Positions 23,811 through 32,074 of a stretch of 38,382 nt of DNA are shown piece after piece. The notes below the pieces were generated by a model. The model was not told where the DNA came from, made no database searches, and was given only the letters and a program-made list of their open reading frames with translations. The position numbers and the translations under genes are program-made. Origin of the DNA: Bradyrhizobium sp. AS23.2 (lineage in GTDB: Bacteria > Pseudomonadota > Alphaproteobacteria > Rhizobiales > Xanthobacteraceae); the NCBI RefSeq assembly GCF_001908185.1, contig NZ_LGHM01000072.1, forward strand, positions 1 to 38,382, written 5' to 3'. How positions within the stretch are numbered: the first letter of the stretch is position 1; every line of letters begins with the position of its first letter.

Positions 23811-24908
23811 ATGTTCACCCGCAGAGCCGCATTGATCAGCGCCGCCGCGACCGCCCTGATGCTGGCGACACCCGCTTTCGCTGCCAACGATCTCAAGCTG
23901 CCGCGGCAGAAGGTCGAGCTGGTCGCCCCACCCTTCGTGCACGCGCATGAGCAGGCCACGACGCAGGCCCCAAAGATCATGGAGTTCACGCTCACCATTG
24001 AAGAGAAGAAGGTCGTCATCGACGACAAGGGCACCACCTTCCAGGCCATGACCTTCAACGGCTCGATGCCGGGCCCGCTGATGGTCGTGCATGAAGGCGA
24101 CTATGTCGAAGTGACGCTGGTCAATCCCGCGACCAACACCATGCCACACAATATCGACTTCCACTCCGCGACCGGCGCGCTCGGCGGCGCCGAGCTCACG
24201 CTGGTCAATCCCGGCGAGCAGGTCGTGCTGCGCTGGAAGGCAACGCGGACCGGCGTGTTCGTCTATCACTGCGCGCCGGGCGGCCCGATGATCCCCTGGC
24301 ATGTCGTCTCCGGCATGAACGGCGCCGTGATGGTGCTGCCGCGCGACGGCCTCAACGACGGCAAGGGCCACGCACTGAAGTACGACAAGGTCTACTATGT
24401 CGGCGAGCAGGACATGTATGTGCCGCGCGACGAGAAGGGCAACTTCAAGTCCTACGATTCGCCGGGCGAAGCCTTCACCGAGACCGAAGAGGTGATGAAG
24501 AAGCTGATCCCCACCCACGTCGTGTTCAACGGCAAGGTCGGCGCGCTCACCGGCAAGAACGCGTTGACGGCCAAGGTCGGCGAGAACGTGCTGATCGTGC
24601 ATTCGCAGGCCAATCGCGACAGCCGTCCGCATCTGATCGGCGGCCATGGCGACTATGTCTGGGAGACCGGCAAGTTCTCCAACGCGCCTGAGACGGGACT
24701 CGAGACCTGGTTCGTCCGCGGCGGCTCGGCAGGAGCTGCGATGTACAAGTTCCTGCAGCCCGGCATCTACGCCTATGTCACGCATAACCTGATCGAGGCC
24801 GCAGATCTCGGCGCCACCGCGCACTTCAAGGTCGAAGGCAAGTGGAACGACGATCTGATGACCCAGGTGAAAGCGCCTGCGGAGGTACCGGCTCCCGCCA
24901 CCAACTAG
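23811..24908 (+). CDS. nirK: Copper-containing nitrite reductase (NO-forming)
   Basis: A 365-residue periplasmic enzyme reducing nitrite to NO, the defining step of denitrification. ATG 23811 is chosen over 23802 because AAGGA sits eight bases before it. A twin-arginine signal ([16 protein letters not shown]) ends at AFA. The copper ligands are all present: type-1 His113, Cys154, His164 and Met169; type-2 His118, His153 and His325. The catalytic Asp116 and His274 (in [14 protein letters not shown]) are also seen. Two cupredoxin domains and length fit class-I NirK trimers. An Fnr-type box precedes it, and a terminator-like hairpin separates it from nirV. Pseudoazurin or cytochrome c would be the electron donor; neither gene is in the window. 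Confidence 0.97.
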   Translation: MFTRRAALISAAATALMLATPAFAANDLKLPRQKVELVAPPFVHAHEQATTQAPKIMEFTLTIEEKKVVIDDKGTTFQAMTFNGSMPGPLMVVHEGDYVEVTLVNPATNTMPHNIDFHSATGALGGAELTLVNPGEQVVLRWKATRTGVFVYHCAPGGPMIPWHVVSGMNGAVMVLPRDGLNDGKGHALKYDKVYYVGEQDMYVPRDEKGNFKSYDSPGEAFTETEEVMKKLIPTHVVFNGKVGALTGKNALTAKVGENVLIVHSQANRDSRPHLIGGHGDYVWETGKFSNAPETGLETWFVRGGSAGAAMYKFLQPGIYAYVTHNLIEAADLGATAHFKVEGKWNDDLMTQVKAPAEVPAPATN

Positions 24909-24917
24909 GCGCGACAA

Positions 24918-24949
24918 GGGGCCGGCCACCACCGGCCCCTTCTTCTTTT
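24918..24949 (+). terminator. Rho-independent terminator between nirK and nirV
   Basis: A perfect 8-bp stem GGGGCCGG-ccacca-CCGGCCCC (24918-24939) is followed by TTCTTCTTTT. It lies 10 bp after the nirK stop and only 11 bp before the nirV start, so nirV would depend on read-through, and the T/G-rich end may include its ribosome-binding GGGG. Confidence 0.8.
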
Positions 24950-24960
24950 GGGGAATGACC

Positions 24961-25839
24961 ATGTTGATCGCATTCAAACTGAAACTGGCACTGGCCTGCG
25001 CTGCCGGGCTCGCAGGACCGATTGCCGTCGCACCACTGGTCTCGGACATGGCGGTCCAAGGCACCGCGACCGAGCCGGCCATCGTCAAGATCGCGCCGGG
25101 CAATCTGTCCTATCGCGAGGCCGGCGACTTCACGCGTGCCGGGCAGCAAGCCGAAGCGCCGCTGCGCGCGATGCGTTTCAATCGGCCACTCCACATCATG
25201 CGTGAGCAGGTCTCCTCGGCCGACTACCAGCTTTGCGTACAGGACGGAGCTTGCCGCGCGCTCGATCGCGGCGTCGCGGTCGCGCTCGATCGCCCCGTCG
25301 TGCAGGTCAGCTGGCACGATGCGGAAGCCTATGCAGGCTGGCTGTCGCGCAAGACCGGCCAGCACTACCGCCTGCCGAGCGACGCGGAATGGGCCTTTGC
25401 GGCCGGCTCCAGATTCAGGGATGACGGCGCGTCGGTGGACGCAGACGATCCTGCAAAGCGCTGGATCAGCCGCTATGAGCGTGAATCCGAACGCGACCTC
25501 TCCGACACGACGGCCTATCCGTTCGGCAAGTTCGGCCCGAACGAGCACGGCGTTTCCGATCTCGCCGGCAATGTCTGGGAGTGGACCTCGACCTGCTTCG
25601 TTCGTTCACGCGTCGACGAAGCCGGCAATGCCGGCCGTCCGACGGTGAATTGCGGCGTGCGCGTCGCCGAAGGCGCGCACCGCGCCTATGTCACCGACTT
25701 CATCCGCGACGCCCGCGCCGGCGGCTGTGCGCAGGGCGTGCCGCCCGCCAATCTCGGCTTCCGCCTGGTGCGCGAGGAGCCGTCATGGGTCGCAAGTGTG
25801 TCTGTGCGGTGGGGAAAAGTGTGGGCGGCGAGGTCGTAA
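24961..25839 (+). CDS. nirV: NirV, SUMF1/formylglycine-generating-enzyme-like protein
   Basis: A 292-residue exported protein; ATG 24961 has GGGG seven bases before it, whereas ATG 24955 would be too close. A hydrophobic N-terminal segment (LKLALACAAGLAGPIAVAPL) is a signal peptide or anchor. The FGE-sulfatase fold is plain: REQVSSADYQLCV, RPVVQVSWHDAEAYAGWLS, YRLPSDAEWAFAA, YPFGKFGPNEHGVSDLAGNVWEWT and GFRLVREE. The active-site Cys pair of true FGE is not seen; the equivalent strand reads DARAGGCAQG. NirV always travels with nirK, but its task is unsettled. The chain runs ~20 residues past the usual GFRLVREE ending. Confidence 0.92.
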   Translation: MLIAFKLKLALACAAGLAGPIAVAPLVSDMAVQGTATEPAIVKIAPGNLSYREAGDFTRAGQQAEAPLRAMRFNRPLHIMREQVSSADYQLCVQDGACRALDRGVAVALDRPVVQVSWHDAEAYAGWLSRKTGQHYRLPSDAEWAFAAGSRFRDDGASVDADDPAKRWISRYERESERDLSDTTAYPFGKFGPNEHGVSDLAGNVWEWTSTCFVRSRVDEAGNAGRPTVNCGVRVAEGAHRAYVTDFIRDARAGGCAQGVPPANLGFRLVREEPSWVASVSVRWGKVWAARS

Positions 25840-25891
25840 TGCCTCGGCACGTTGGCGTGTCAATCGCAAGAGCGACGGCGACGCCATCCTT

Positions 25892-25978
25892 CGTCATTGC
25901 GAGCGCAGCGAAGCAATCCAGAATCTTTCCGCAGAGACAGCCTGGATTGCTTCGTCGCAAGGGCTCCTCGCAATGACG
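25892..25978. repeat. Palindromic intergenic repeat, family B, second copy
   Basis: The outer arms CGTCATTGCGAG (25892-25903) and CTCGCAATGACG (25967-25978) are perfectly inverted, and the inner GAAGCAATCCAG / CTGGATTGCTTC pair is the same as in the element at 10792-10905. It lies between the convergent nirV and GNAT genes. Confidence 0.8.
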
Positions 25979-26027
25979 AGATTGAGGCGCGCTCCGCCTT
26001 TCAACCTTCACCGCTCGCGCGGGGCGA

Positions 26028-26663
26028 TCAAATCGCGCGCACAAACATTCGAAAGCCGGGCGCGCCGATGATCGCTTCGAACGCGGGATCGCGCTTCTCC
26101 TCCGCAAAGACAAATCCGGCCTTGGCGTAGGCGCGCTCGGCCGGCTCGTTGCCGATCAGGAACGATATCGTCGCCCGGGCAAATCCAGCCTTCCGCCCCT
26201 TATCCAGCGCGTAGGCAATCAGTGCTTGCACGAGGCCGCGGCCGCGATAGGCGGGATCAGTTGCAACATGCTCGATCATCCAATCGCCCTCGCCGCCCTG
26301 AACCCAGCAGACACGCGAATAGGCGCCACGCTGACGGATGGAGTCCAGCTCTGACGCAGCGAGCCCGGTCGCAATACCGACCTCTTCGATCGCGCGCCAG
26401 GCCGCGGGTCCGGTGCCTGCTGCAGGCACGGCACAGAGCGCGGCGGCCGGCTCCCCGTCGACCTCAGCGACCAAAAACTGCGAGACGTGCCACATCGACA
26501 CCGCGCGAGCAGTCGAGACCCGCGCGATGAAATCCAGGCATTGGGCTTCAGGCCAGCCGAGCGCGACGTCGAACCAGCCACGCGGCCGATAGCCGCGCTG
26601 CGACGACAGGATGGTGCGTGCGATGAAATCGGCGTCGCCGGGACGCGCTGACCGTATCGTCAT
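26028..26663 (-). CDS. GNAT-family N-acetyltransferase
   Basis: A 211-residue cytosolic acetyltransferase starting at ATG 26663 (AAGGGGG upstream). The N-terminus MTIRSARPGDADFIARTI is the common GNAT beta1-alpha1. The acetyl-CoA-binding motif A is IEHVATDPAYRGRGLVQALIAYALDKGRKAG (split around RGRG), and the C-terminal ERAYAKAGFVFAEEKRD is motif B. The insertion between strands is longer than in a minimal GNAT (about 60 residues, SMWHVSQFLVAEVDG...). Substrate unknown; small amines, amino acids or protein N-termini are usual. It is separated from the CoA-transferase genes by only 22 bp and may be co-transcribed. Confidence 0.9.
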   Translation of the reverse strand: MTIRSARPGDADFIARTILSSQRGYRPRGWFDVALGWPEAQCLDFIARVSTARAVSMWHVSQFLVAEVDGEPAAALCAVPAAGTGPAAWRAIEEVGIATGLAASELDSIRQRGAYSRVCWVQGGEGDWMIEHVATDPAYRGRGLVQALIAYALDKGRKAGFARATISFLIGNEPAERAYAKAGFVFAEEKRDPAFEAIIGAPGFRMFVRAI

Positions 26664-26685
26664 GCGCGCCCCCTTTGCGAAGACC

Positions 26686-27336
26686 TTACGTGTTCTTCAG
26701 TGCGACGCGGAATTCGGCCTCGGTCTTGGCCTTGACCTCGTCGAGCGTGACGCCGTCGGCGAGCTCGATCAGCGCCATGCCGCCGTTGCCGTGCTTGTCG
26801 ATGGTGAAGACGGCGAGATCGGTGACGACCATGTCGACCACGCGCTCGCCGGTCAGCGGCAGGTTGCACTGCTTCAGCAGCTTGGCGCCGTCCTTGGCGG
26901 AATGCTCCATCACGACGACGACGCGCTTGACGCCGGCGACGAGGTCCATCGCGCCGCCCATGCCCTTGACCATCTTGCCGGGGATCATCCAGTTGGCGAG
27001 ATCGCCGTTCTGGGCCACCTGCATGGCACCGAGGATCGACAGATCCATGTGGCCGCCGCGGATCATGCCGAAGGAATCGGCGCTCGAGAAATACGAGGTC
27101 GAGGGCAGCTCGCTCACTGTCTGCTTGCCGGCATTGATGAGGTCGGCATCTTCCTCGCCCTCATAGGGGAACGGGCCCATGCCGAGCATGCCGTTCTCGC
27201 TCTGGAGGCTGACGTCCATGCCGTCGGGAATGTAGTTCGAGACCAGCGTCGGGATGCCGATGCCGAGATTGACGTAGTAGCCGTCGCGCAATTCCTTCGC
27301 GGCACGCGCGGCCATCTGTTCACGGGTCCAGGCCAT
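26686..27336 (-). CDS. scoB: 3-oxoacid CoA-transferase subunit B
   Basis: A 216-residue catalytic beta subunit that moves CoA between succinyl-CoA and a 3-oxoacid such as acetoacetate or 3-oxoadipate. The glutamate forming the thioester is in the [10 protein letters not shown] motif (about residue 47). [29 protein letters not shown] and [16 protein letters not shown] are family hallmarks. AGGAG lies six bases before ATG 27336. It follows subunit A with an 18-bp gap, forming an operon A-B. SCOT and PcaIJ families overlap; the lack of protocatechuate genes nearby favours the ketone-body/acetoacetate assignment (inference). Confidence 0.94.
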   Translation of the reverse strand: MAWTREQMAARAAKELRDGYYVNLGIGIPTLVSNYIPDGMDVSLQSENGMLGMGPFPYEGEEDADLINAGKQTVSELPSTSYFSSADSFGMIRGGHMDLSILGAMQVAQNGDLANWMIPGKMVKGMGGAMDLVAGVKRVVVVMEHSAKDGAKLLKQCNLPLTGERVVDMVVTDLAVFTIDKHGNGGMALIELADGVTLDEVKAKTEAEFRVALKNT

Positions 27337-27354
27337 GTGAGTCTCCTGATACGC

Positions 27355-28062
27355 TTAAGCGGCGGTACGCGGGCGGGTGTTGCGGAATTCGATGCGCTTC
27401 TTGGCCGTGCCGACCTCGACGATGCGCTTCACGAAAATACCGGGCGTGTGGATGTGGTCGGGATTGAGTTCGCCGGCCGGGACCAGATGCTCGACCTCGG
27501 CCACCGTGACCTTGGCGGCGGTCGCCATCATCGGGTTAAAGTTGCGCGCGGTCTTGCGATAGATGAGGTTGCCGGCGGTGTCGCCCTTCCAGGCGTGCAC
27601 GATGGCGAGGTCGGCGAACAGGCCGCGCTCCATCAGGTACTTCTCGCCATCGAACTCCTTCACTTCCTTGCCCTCGGCGATCAGCGTGCCGACGCCGGTC
27701 TTGGTGTAGAAGGCCGGGATGCCGGCGCCGCCCGCACGAATGCGCTCGGCCAGCGTGCCCTGCGGATTGAATTCGAGTTCCAGCTCGCCGGCGAGGAATT
27801 GCTGGGCGAACAGCTTGTTTTCGCCGACATAGGACGAGATCATCTTCTTGATCTGCCGGGTTTCCAAGAGGCGGCTGAGCCCGATGCCGTCGACGCCGGC
27901 ATTGTTGGAGACCACCGTCAGGCCCTTGACGCCGGCCTCGCGGATCGCGTCCGACAGCTCTTCGGCGATACCGCAGAGACCGAAGCCGCCCGACATGATC
28001 ATCATGCCGTCCTTGAGAACGCCCTCGAGAGCCGACTTGGCGTCGGGATAGACCTTGTTCAT
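27355..28062 (-). CDS. scoA: 3-oxoacid CoA-transferase subunit A
   Basis: A 235-residue alpha subunit that binds CoA. Typical sequence includes MNKVYPDAKSALEGVLKDG, MSGGFGLCGIAEEL, VVSNNAGVDGIGLSRLL, SYVGEN, ELEFNPQGTLAERIRAGGAGIPAFYTKTGVGT and GDTAGNLIYRKTARNFNP (regions listed separately). The start ATG 28062 has GAAGGTAA upstream. It is first in the pair with subunit B; the complex is usually a heterotetramer in the cytosol, used in poly-3-hydroxybutyrate or ketone-body turnover in rhizobia. Confidence 0.94.
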   Translation of the reverse strand: MNKVYPDAKSALEGVLKDGMMIMSGGFGLCGIAEELSDAIREAGVKGLTVVSNNAGVDGIGLSRLLETRQIKKMISSYVGENKLFAQQFLAGELELEFNPQGTLAERIRAGGAGIPAFYTKTGVGTLIAEGKEVKEFDGEKYLMERGLFADLAIVHAWKGDTAGNLIYRKTARNFNPMMATAAKVTVAEVEHLVPAGELNPDHIHTPGIFVKRIVEVGTAKKRIEFRNTRPRTAA

Positions 28063-28324
28063 GCAAATTACCTTCGAGTGAACCTTCGGCTTGCAGGCCG
28101 TCGCGCCTTGTTGGCGGCGATTATTAGGCGAAATCGTCCGAAGCCGTCAATGATACGGGGTTCTCCGTTCAGCCCCTGGGTGATAGAAGCTGCCCACGCC
28201 GTGGGCATAACTGTTCCGCGGCCTTGAAAGCGACAAGAAAACCCATCAAGTTGCGGGGGTTGGGCGTGGGCACGCAGGTTTCCCGGCCCGCCCATCTGGC
28301 TCCAACGACCAACCCGATCAGGAC
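28063..28324. other. Intergenic block with palindromes between scoA and the AsmA gene
   Basis: These 262 bases separate divergent genes. They contain a perfect palindrome TGCCCAC-gcc-GTGGGCA (28191-28207), a smaller one GCGTG-gg-CACGC (28264-28275), and between them an A-rich, then G-run stretch (AAGCGACAAGAAAACCC, GTTGCGGGGGTTGGG). No open frame in it looks coding. It does not resemble repeat families A-E found elsewhere in the window. The promoters of both flanking genes must be here; an RNA gene is possible but unproven. Confidence 0.45.
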
Positions 28325-30265
28325 ATGCCATTGACCATGGCCCAAGGAATGAAGCGCCTCGGGACGCCGATCGCGGCGCTGCTCGGCGTGGCGCTGATCG
28401 CCCTGATCGCGACCTCCTGGCTCATCAACCGCGACGCGCTGCGCAAGTCGGTGGAAGCCCAGATCCGCGACGTCACCGGGCTCGAACTCAATGTCGCAGG
28501 CAGCATCGATATTTCAGTGCTGCCGGCGAGCTACATCTCGTTCCATGACGTCGGTCTCAAGGGCGGCGGCACCAGCGACCCCGCACTCCATGTCGACGTG
28601 CTCACCGCCAATCTGCGGCTGCTGCCGCTGCTGCTGCAACGGTTCGAGATCGCCGACCTGACGCTGCTGCGGCCCCGCATCCATGTCAGCCTGAAGCCGG
28701 ACGGCGAGAGCAACTGGACTCCCTTCATCCAGACCATTGCGCGCACCATGAAGCCCGGGTCCGACAACCAGATGTCGTTCTCCGAGATCAGGATCCAGGA
28801 CGGCGTGCTCAATTACGAAGACGCCGCCACGCACGCCATCGAGCAGTTCGGCGACATCGATCTGTCGCTGGCCTGGCCCTCGATCTCGCGGTCTTTCGCC
28901 GCGACCGGACAGTTCGACTGGCGCGGCGAACGCGTCGACGGCTCGATCAGCTTCGCCGATTTCCTCGCCGCCCTCTCCGGCGACCGCTCGGGATTGAAGG
29001 CGCGGATCACCAGCGCACCGCTCAAGCTCGCCTTCGACGGCAGCGTCGCCAACCGCACCAGCCCGATGATGGAAGGCACGCTCACCATCGACAGCCCGTC
29101 CTTGCGCAACGCGCTGCGCTGGACCGGCCAGCCGCAGCCCGGCAGCGGCGGCTTCGGCCGCTTCGCGCTGAAGGCGCGCGCCAATGTCGTGGGTGCCTCG
29201 ATCGCGCTCACCAATGTCAATGTCGAGCTCGACGGCAACACCGCCGAGGGCGTCATGACCTACGCCAATAACGGCCGGCAGACGCTCCAGGCGACGCTCG
29301 CCGCCGACGCGCTCGACTTCACACCTTATATCTCGACCTTCCGCCTGCTCGCGAGCGGCGCCCGCGACTGGAACAGGCAGCTGTTCGATCTCAACGGATT
29401 GTCGACCACCGATCTCGACATGCGCCTGTCGGCGGCGCGGCTGACGGTCGGGCCTACGAAGCTCGGCCGCACCGCGATCGGCGCCAATTTGCGCAACGGC
29501 ACGCTGGCGCTCTCGGTCGGCGAGGCCCAGGTCTATGGCGGCATCGCCAAGGGCTCGTTCGGCATCGCGCGTTCCGATACCGTCGCCGACGTCAAGGCGC
29601 AATTCCAGTTCACCGACGTCGACCTGCAGGCCTGCGCCTCCGAACTGTTCGGCCTCAACAAGCTGTCCGGCCGCGGCAACATCAACGTCTCGCTCGTCGC
29701 CTCCGGCTCGAGCCCGTTTGGCCTCGTGCAGTCGCTCGACGGCAGCGCCACCGTCACCGGGCATGACGGCGCGATCGCGGGCTTCAACGCCGAGCAGCTC
29801 CTCAAGCGCCTCGAGCGGCGGCCACTGTCGGGCGGCGGCAATTTCCGCAACGGCTCGACTCCTTTCGACAAGCTCACCATCGCGGTGAAGTTCTCCGACG
29901 GTATCGCCACCGCCGAGGACATCCGCGTCGAAGGGCCGGCGACGAAGATCACGATGACCGGCACCGCCTCGGTGCCGACGCGCGAATACGACATGAAGGG
30001 CGTGGCGAGCCTCAACAGCGCGTCCGGCTTCGAATTGCCCTTCGTGGTGCAGGGCCCCTGGGACGATCCCCTGATCTTCCCCGATCCGGAAAGCCTGATC
30101 CGCCGCTCGCCGGCCTCCGCGCCGCTGCTCGACATGCTGAAGGACCGCAAGGCGGGCGACGCCGTGCGCTCCGCGATCGAGCGCATCACCGGCACCGGAA
30201 AGCGCCCCGCGCCGGCAGAATCGCCGACGGCGGAGAACGCCAAAGAGAACGCCAAGTCCAACTAA
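28325..30265 (+). CDS. AsmA-family protein
   Basis: A 646-residue protein anchored by one N-terminal helix (GTPIAALLGVALIALIATSWLI), with the rest periplasmic and beta-rich. The AsmA N-terminal pattern (VEAQIRDVTGLELNVAGSIDISVLPASYISFHDVGL) and the AsmA_2-type C-terminal part (LSGRGNINVSLVASGSSPFGLVQSLDGSATVTGHDGAI, in pieces) are recognisable. These proteins belong to the bridge-like lipid-transport group and affect outer-membrane assembly. The start is uncertain: ATG 28325 is one base after AGGAC, TTG 28331 has the best spacing to AGGA, and ATG 28337 or 28349 are possible. The end is Lys/Asn-rich (AENAKENAKSN). Confidence 0.88.
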   Translation: MPLTMAQGMKRLGTPIAALLGVALIALIATSWLINRDALRKSVEAQIRDVTGLELNVAGSIDISVLPASYISFHDVGLKGGGTSDPALHVDVLTANLRLLPLLLQRFEIADLTLLRPRIHVSLKPDGESNWTPFIQTIARTMKPGSDNQMSFSEIRIQDGVLNYEDAATHAIEQFGDIDLSLAWPSISRSFAATGQFDWRGERVDGSISFADFLAALSGDRSGLKARITSAPLKLAFDGSVANRTSPMMEGTLTIDSPSLRNALRWTGQPQPGSGGFGRFALKARANVVGASIALTNVNVELDGNTAEGVMTYANNGRQTLQATLAADALDFTPYISTFRLLASGARDWNRQLFDLNGLSTTDLDMRLSAARLTVGPTKLGRTAIGANLRNGTLALSVGEAQVYGGIAKGSFGIARSDTVADVKAQFQFTDVDLQACASELFGLNKLSGRGNINVSLVASGSSPFGLVQSLDGSATVTGHDGAIAGFNAEQLLKRLERRPLSGGGNFRNGSTPFDKLTIAVKFSDGIATAEDIRVEGPATKITMTGTASVPTREYDMKGVASLNSASGFELPFVVQGPWDDPLIFPDPESLIRRSPASAPLLDMLKDRKAGDAVRSAIERITGTGKRPAPAESPTAENAKENAKSN

Positions 30266-30409
30266 CACGAAGTCCAATTGAGGACAGCGACCGATCCGTG
30301 TCGGCCATTCGACGCGAATTGATCCGGCCGAATTGATGCGGCGATTGGATCGATGCGCGCATTAAGCATCTCCACAGCCCGATAACCCACGACCTATGTC
30401 TGACAAGAT

Positions 30410-30430
30410 GCCGCTAGATCGGCTAGCGGC
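30410..30430. promoter_or_regulatory. Perfect inverted repeat GCCGCTAG-N5-CTAGCGGC
   Basis: Eight-base arms with five bases between them (ATCGG) give a 21-bp dyad, 58 bp before the GTG of the binding-protein gene and just 10 bp ahead of a second dyad. It could be an operator or a hairpin in the leader. Confidence 0.45.
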
Positions 30431-30439
30431 CATGCGCTA

Positions 30440-30465
30440 GTGTTTTATCCGACCGGTTAAAACAC
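30440..30465. promoter_or_regulatory. Perfect inverted repeat GTGTTTTA-N10-TAAAACAC, candidate operator
   Basis: Eight-base AT-rich arms separated by ten GC-rich bases, 22 bp before the start codon at 30488. The surrounding DNA is GC-rich, so a 26-bp dyad with A/T arms stands out. It is placed where a repressor would block transcription of the ABC operon. Confidence 0.55.
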
Positions 30466-30487
30466 CGGCGACTTGAGGGAGAAAAAC

Positions 30488-31873
30488 GTGAAATCCAAGG
30501 TTATTGGCGCAGTATCATTGGCGGTCGCTGCGGCCGGGCTGTTCGCAGCCGCTGCACCCGCATTTGCGCAGCAGAAGACGATTACGGTCTGGTGGGGCAA
30601 GGGCTTCTACCGCTCCGAAGACGACGCGCTGCTCGAAACGATCAAGAAGTTCGAAGCCAAGACCGGCATCAAGGTCGAATTGTCGCAATACGCGATCCAG
30701 GACATGATTCCGAAGACGGTCGCCGCGCTCGATGCCGGCACCGTGCCCGATGTCGCCTATTCCGATTCCTATGACGTGCAGGCGCAGGGCAAGTGGGCCT
30801 ATGAGGGCAAGCTCGAGGACCTCACCGATGTCATGGAGCCGATCAAGGATCGCTTCGTGCAGAACACGCTGGACGCATCGATCCTCTATAACGATGTCAC
30901 CAAGAAGAAGGCCTATTACGGCTTCCCGCTGAAGCAGCAGAGCATGCACGTCCAGATCTGGGGCGACATGCTGGAGAAGGCCGGCTTCAAGCAGAGCGAC
31001 ATCCCGACCGACTGGGCGGGCTACTGGACGTTCTGGTGCGACAAGGTGCAGCCGGCGATCCGCAAAGCCACCGGCCAGCGCATGTACGGCGTCGGCCAGC
31101 CGATGGGCGTCGAATCGACCGACGCCTTCCAGTCGTTCTACACCTTCATGGATGCCTATCACGTCAAACTCGTCGACGACGACGGCAAGCTTCTCGTCGA
31201 CGATCCCAAGGTGCGCGACGGCCTGATCCACGCCATGAAGGACTACACCGACACCTACGTCAAGGGCTGCACCCCGCCCTCCTCCACGACCTGGAAGGAT
31301 CCGGACAACAACGTCGCCTTCCACAACAAGACGATCGTGATGACCCATAACTTCACGATCTCGATCGCGGCGAAGTGGTACGAAGACTCCCAGAACCAGG
31401 CTCTCACTCAAGAGCAGCGCGATGCCGGCAAGAAGGCCTACGAGCAGGACATCATCACCGCGTCCTTCCCGAAGGCGCCTGATGGCTCGACCATCCGCTA
31501 CCGCTCCGACGTCAAGACCGGGCTGATCTTCACCGCGGCCAAGAACAAGGCCGAGGCCAAGCAGTTCATCAGCTTCCTGCTCCAGGAAGAGAACGTCCGT
31601 CCCTACATCGAGGGCGCGCTTGGCCGCTGGTTCCCGGTGACGAAGGAAAGCCAGGAAAGCCCGTTCTGGCAGGCCGACAAGCACCGCAAGGCGGTCTACG
31701 CGCAGTTCAAGGGCGGCACCGCAGCGTTCGACTTCACCAAGAACTGGAAGTTCACGATCCTAAACAACGAGAACATCTGGGCCAAGGCGATGAACCGCGT
31801 CGTCAGCGAGAAGGTCCCGGTGGACAAGGCCGTCGACGAGATGATCGCCCGCATCAAGCAGGTCGCGGGCTAA
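30488..31873 (+). CDS. ABC transporter substrate-binding protein, sugar type (family 1)
   Basis: A 461-residue periplasmic binding protein; GTG 30488 has GAGGGAG seven bases upstream. The Sec signal peptide (VKSKVIGAVSLAVAAAG ... APAFA) precedes QQKTITVWWGKGFYRSEDD. Family-1 features are ITVWW, FEAKTGIKVELSQY, AGTVPDVAYSDSYD, YYGFPLKQQSMHV and WTFWCDKVQPAI. The chain is Lys-rich and has the aromatic ligand-site residues of polyol or oligosaccharide binders; the ligand is not predictable. It heads an operon with permeases at 32075 and 32944 and is separated from them by a 201-bp palindrome-rich gap. Two dyads precede it. Confidence 0.93.
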   Translation: MKSKVIGAVSLAVAAAGLFAAAAPAFAQQKTITVWWGKGFYRSEDDALLETIKKFEAKTGIKVELSQYAIQDMIPKTVAALDAGTVPDVAYSDSYDVQAQGKWAYEGKLEDLTDVMEPIKDRFVQNTLDASILYNDVTKKKAYYGFPLKQQSMHVQIWGDMLEKAGFKQSDIPTDWAGYWTFWCDKVQPAIRKATGQRMYGVGQPMGVESTDAFQSFYTFMDAYHVKLVDDDGKLLVDDPKVRDGLIHAMKDYTDTYVKGCTPPSSTTWKDPDNNVAFHNKTIVMTHNFTISIAAKWYEDSQNQALTQEQRDAGKKAYEQDIITASFPKAPDGSTIRYRSDVKTGLIFTAAKNKAEAKQFISFLLQEENVRPYIEGALGRWFPVTKESQESPFWQADKHRKAVYAQFKGGTAAFDFTKNWKFTILNNENIWAKAMNRVVSEKVPVDKAVDEMIARIKQVAG

Positions 31874-31884
31874 TTTCGATCCTT

Positions 31885-32015
31885 CCCTCTCCCCGCTCGT
31901 GCGGGGAGAGGGTCGGGGTGAGGGGCTCCATCCGCGAGTTGCAATTGCGGAGAGTCGTGTACCCCCTCACCCGGAGTGCTTCGCACTCCGACCTCTCCCC
32001 GCAAGCGGGGAGAGG
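31885..32015. repeat. Hairpin array, repeat family D, between binding-protein and permease genes
   Basis: Three strong hairpins: CCCTCTCCCCGC-tcgt-GCGGGGAGAGGG (31885-31912, 12-bp stem), CGGAGTGC-ttc-GCACTCCG (31972-31990) and CCTCTCCCCGC-aa-GCGGGGAGAGG (31992-32015). The first and third can also pair with each other. The element begins 12 bp after the binding-protein stop and ends 59 bp before the permease start. Relatives of its stem are at 15435-15460 and 21317-21360. Confidence 0.8.
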
Positions 32016-32074
32016 TGAACGGAAAACACCGGCCGCCTCGTGCGGCCGGAAGTCCTTTCAAAGAGTCCGAAAGA

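Noticed and set aside
26611..28227. 538-residue open frame on the plus strand
   Set aside because: It lies antisense across the GNAT gene and both CoA-transferase genes, which have clear families, ribosome-binding sites and motifs. Its His/Asp/Gly-rich composition is typical of a shadow frame in GC-rich DNA.
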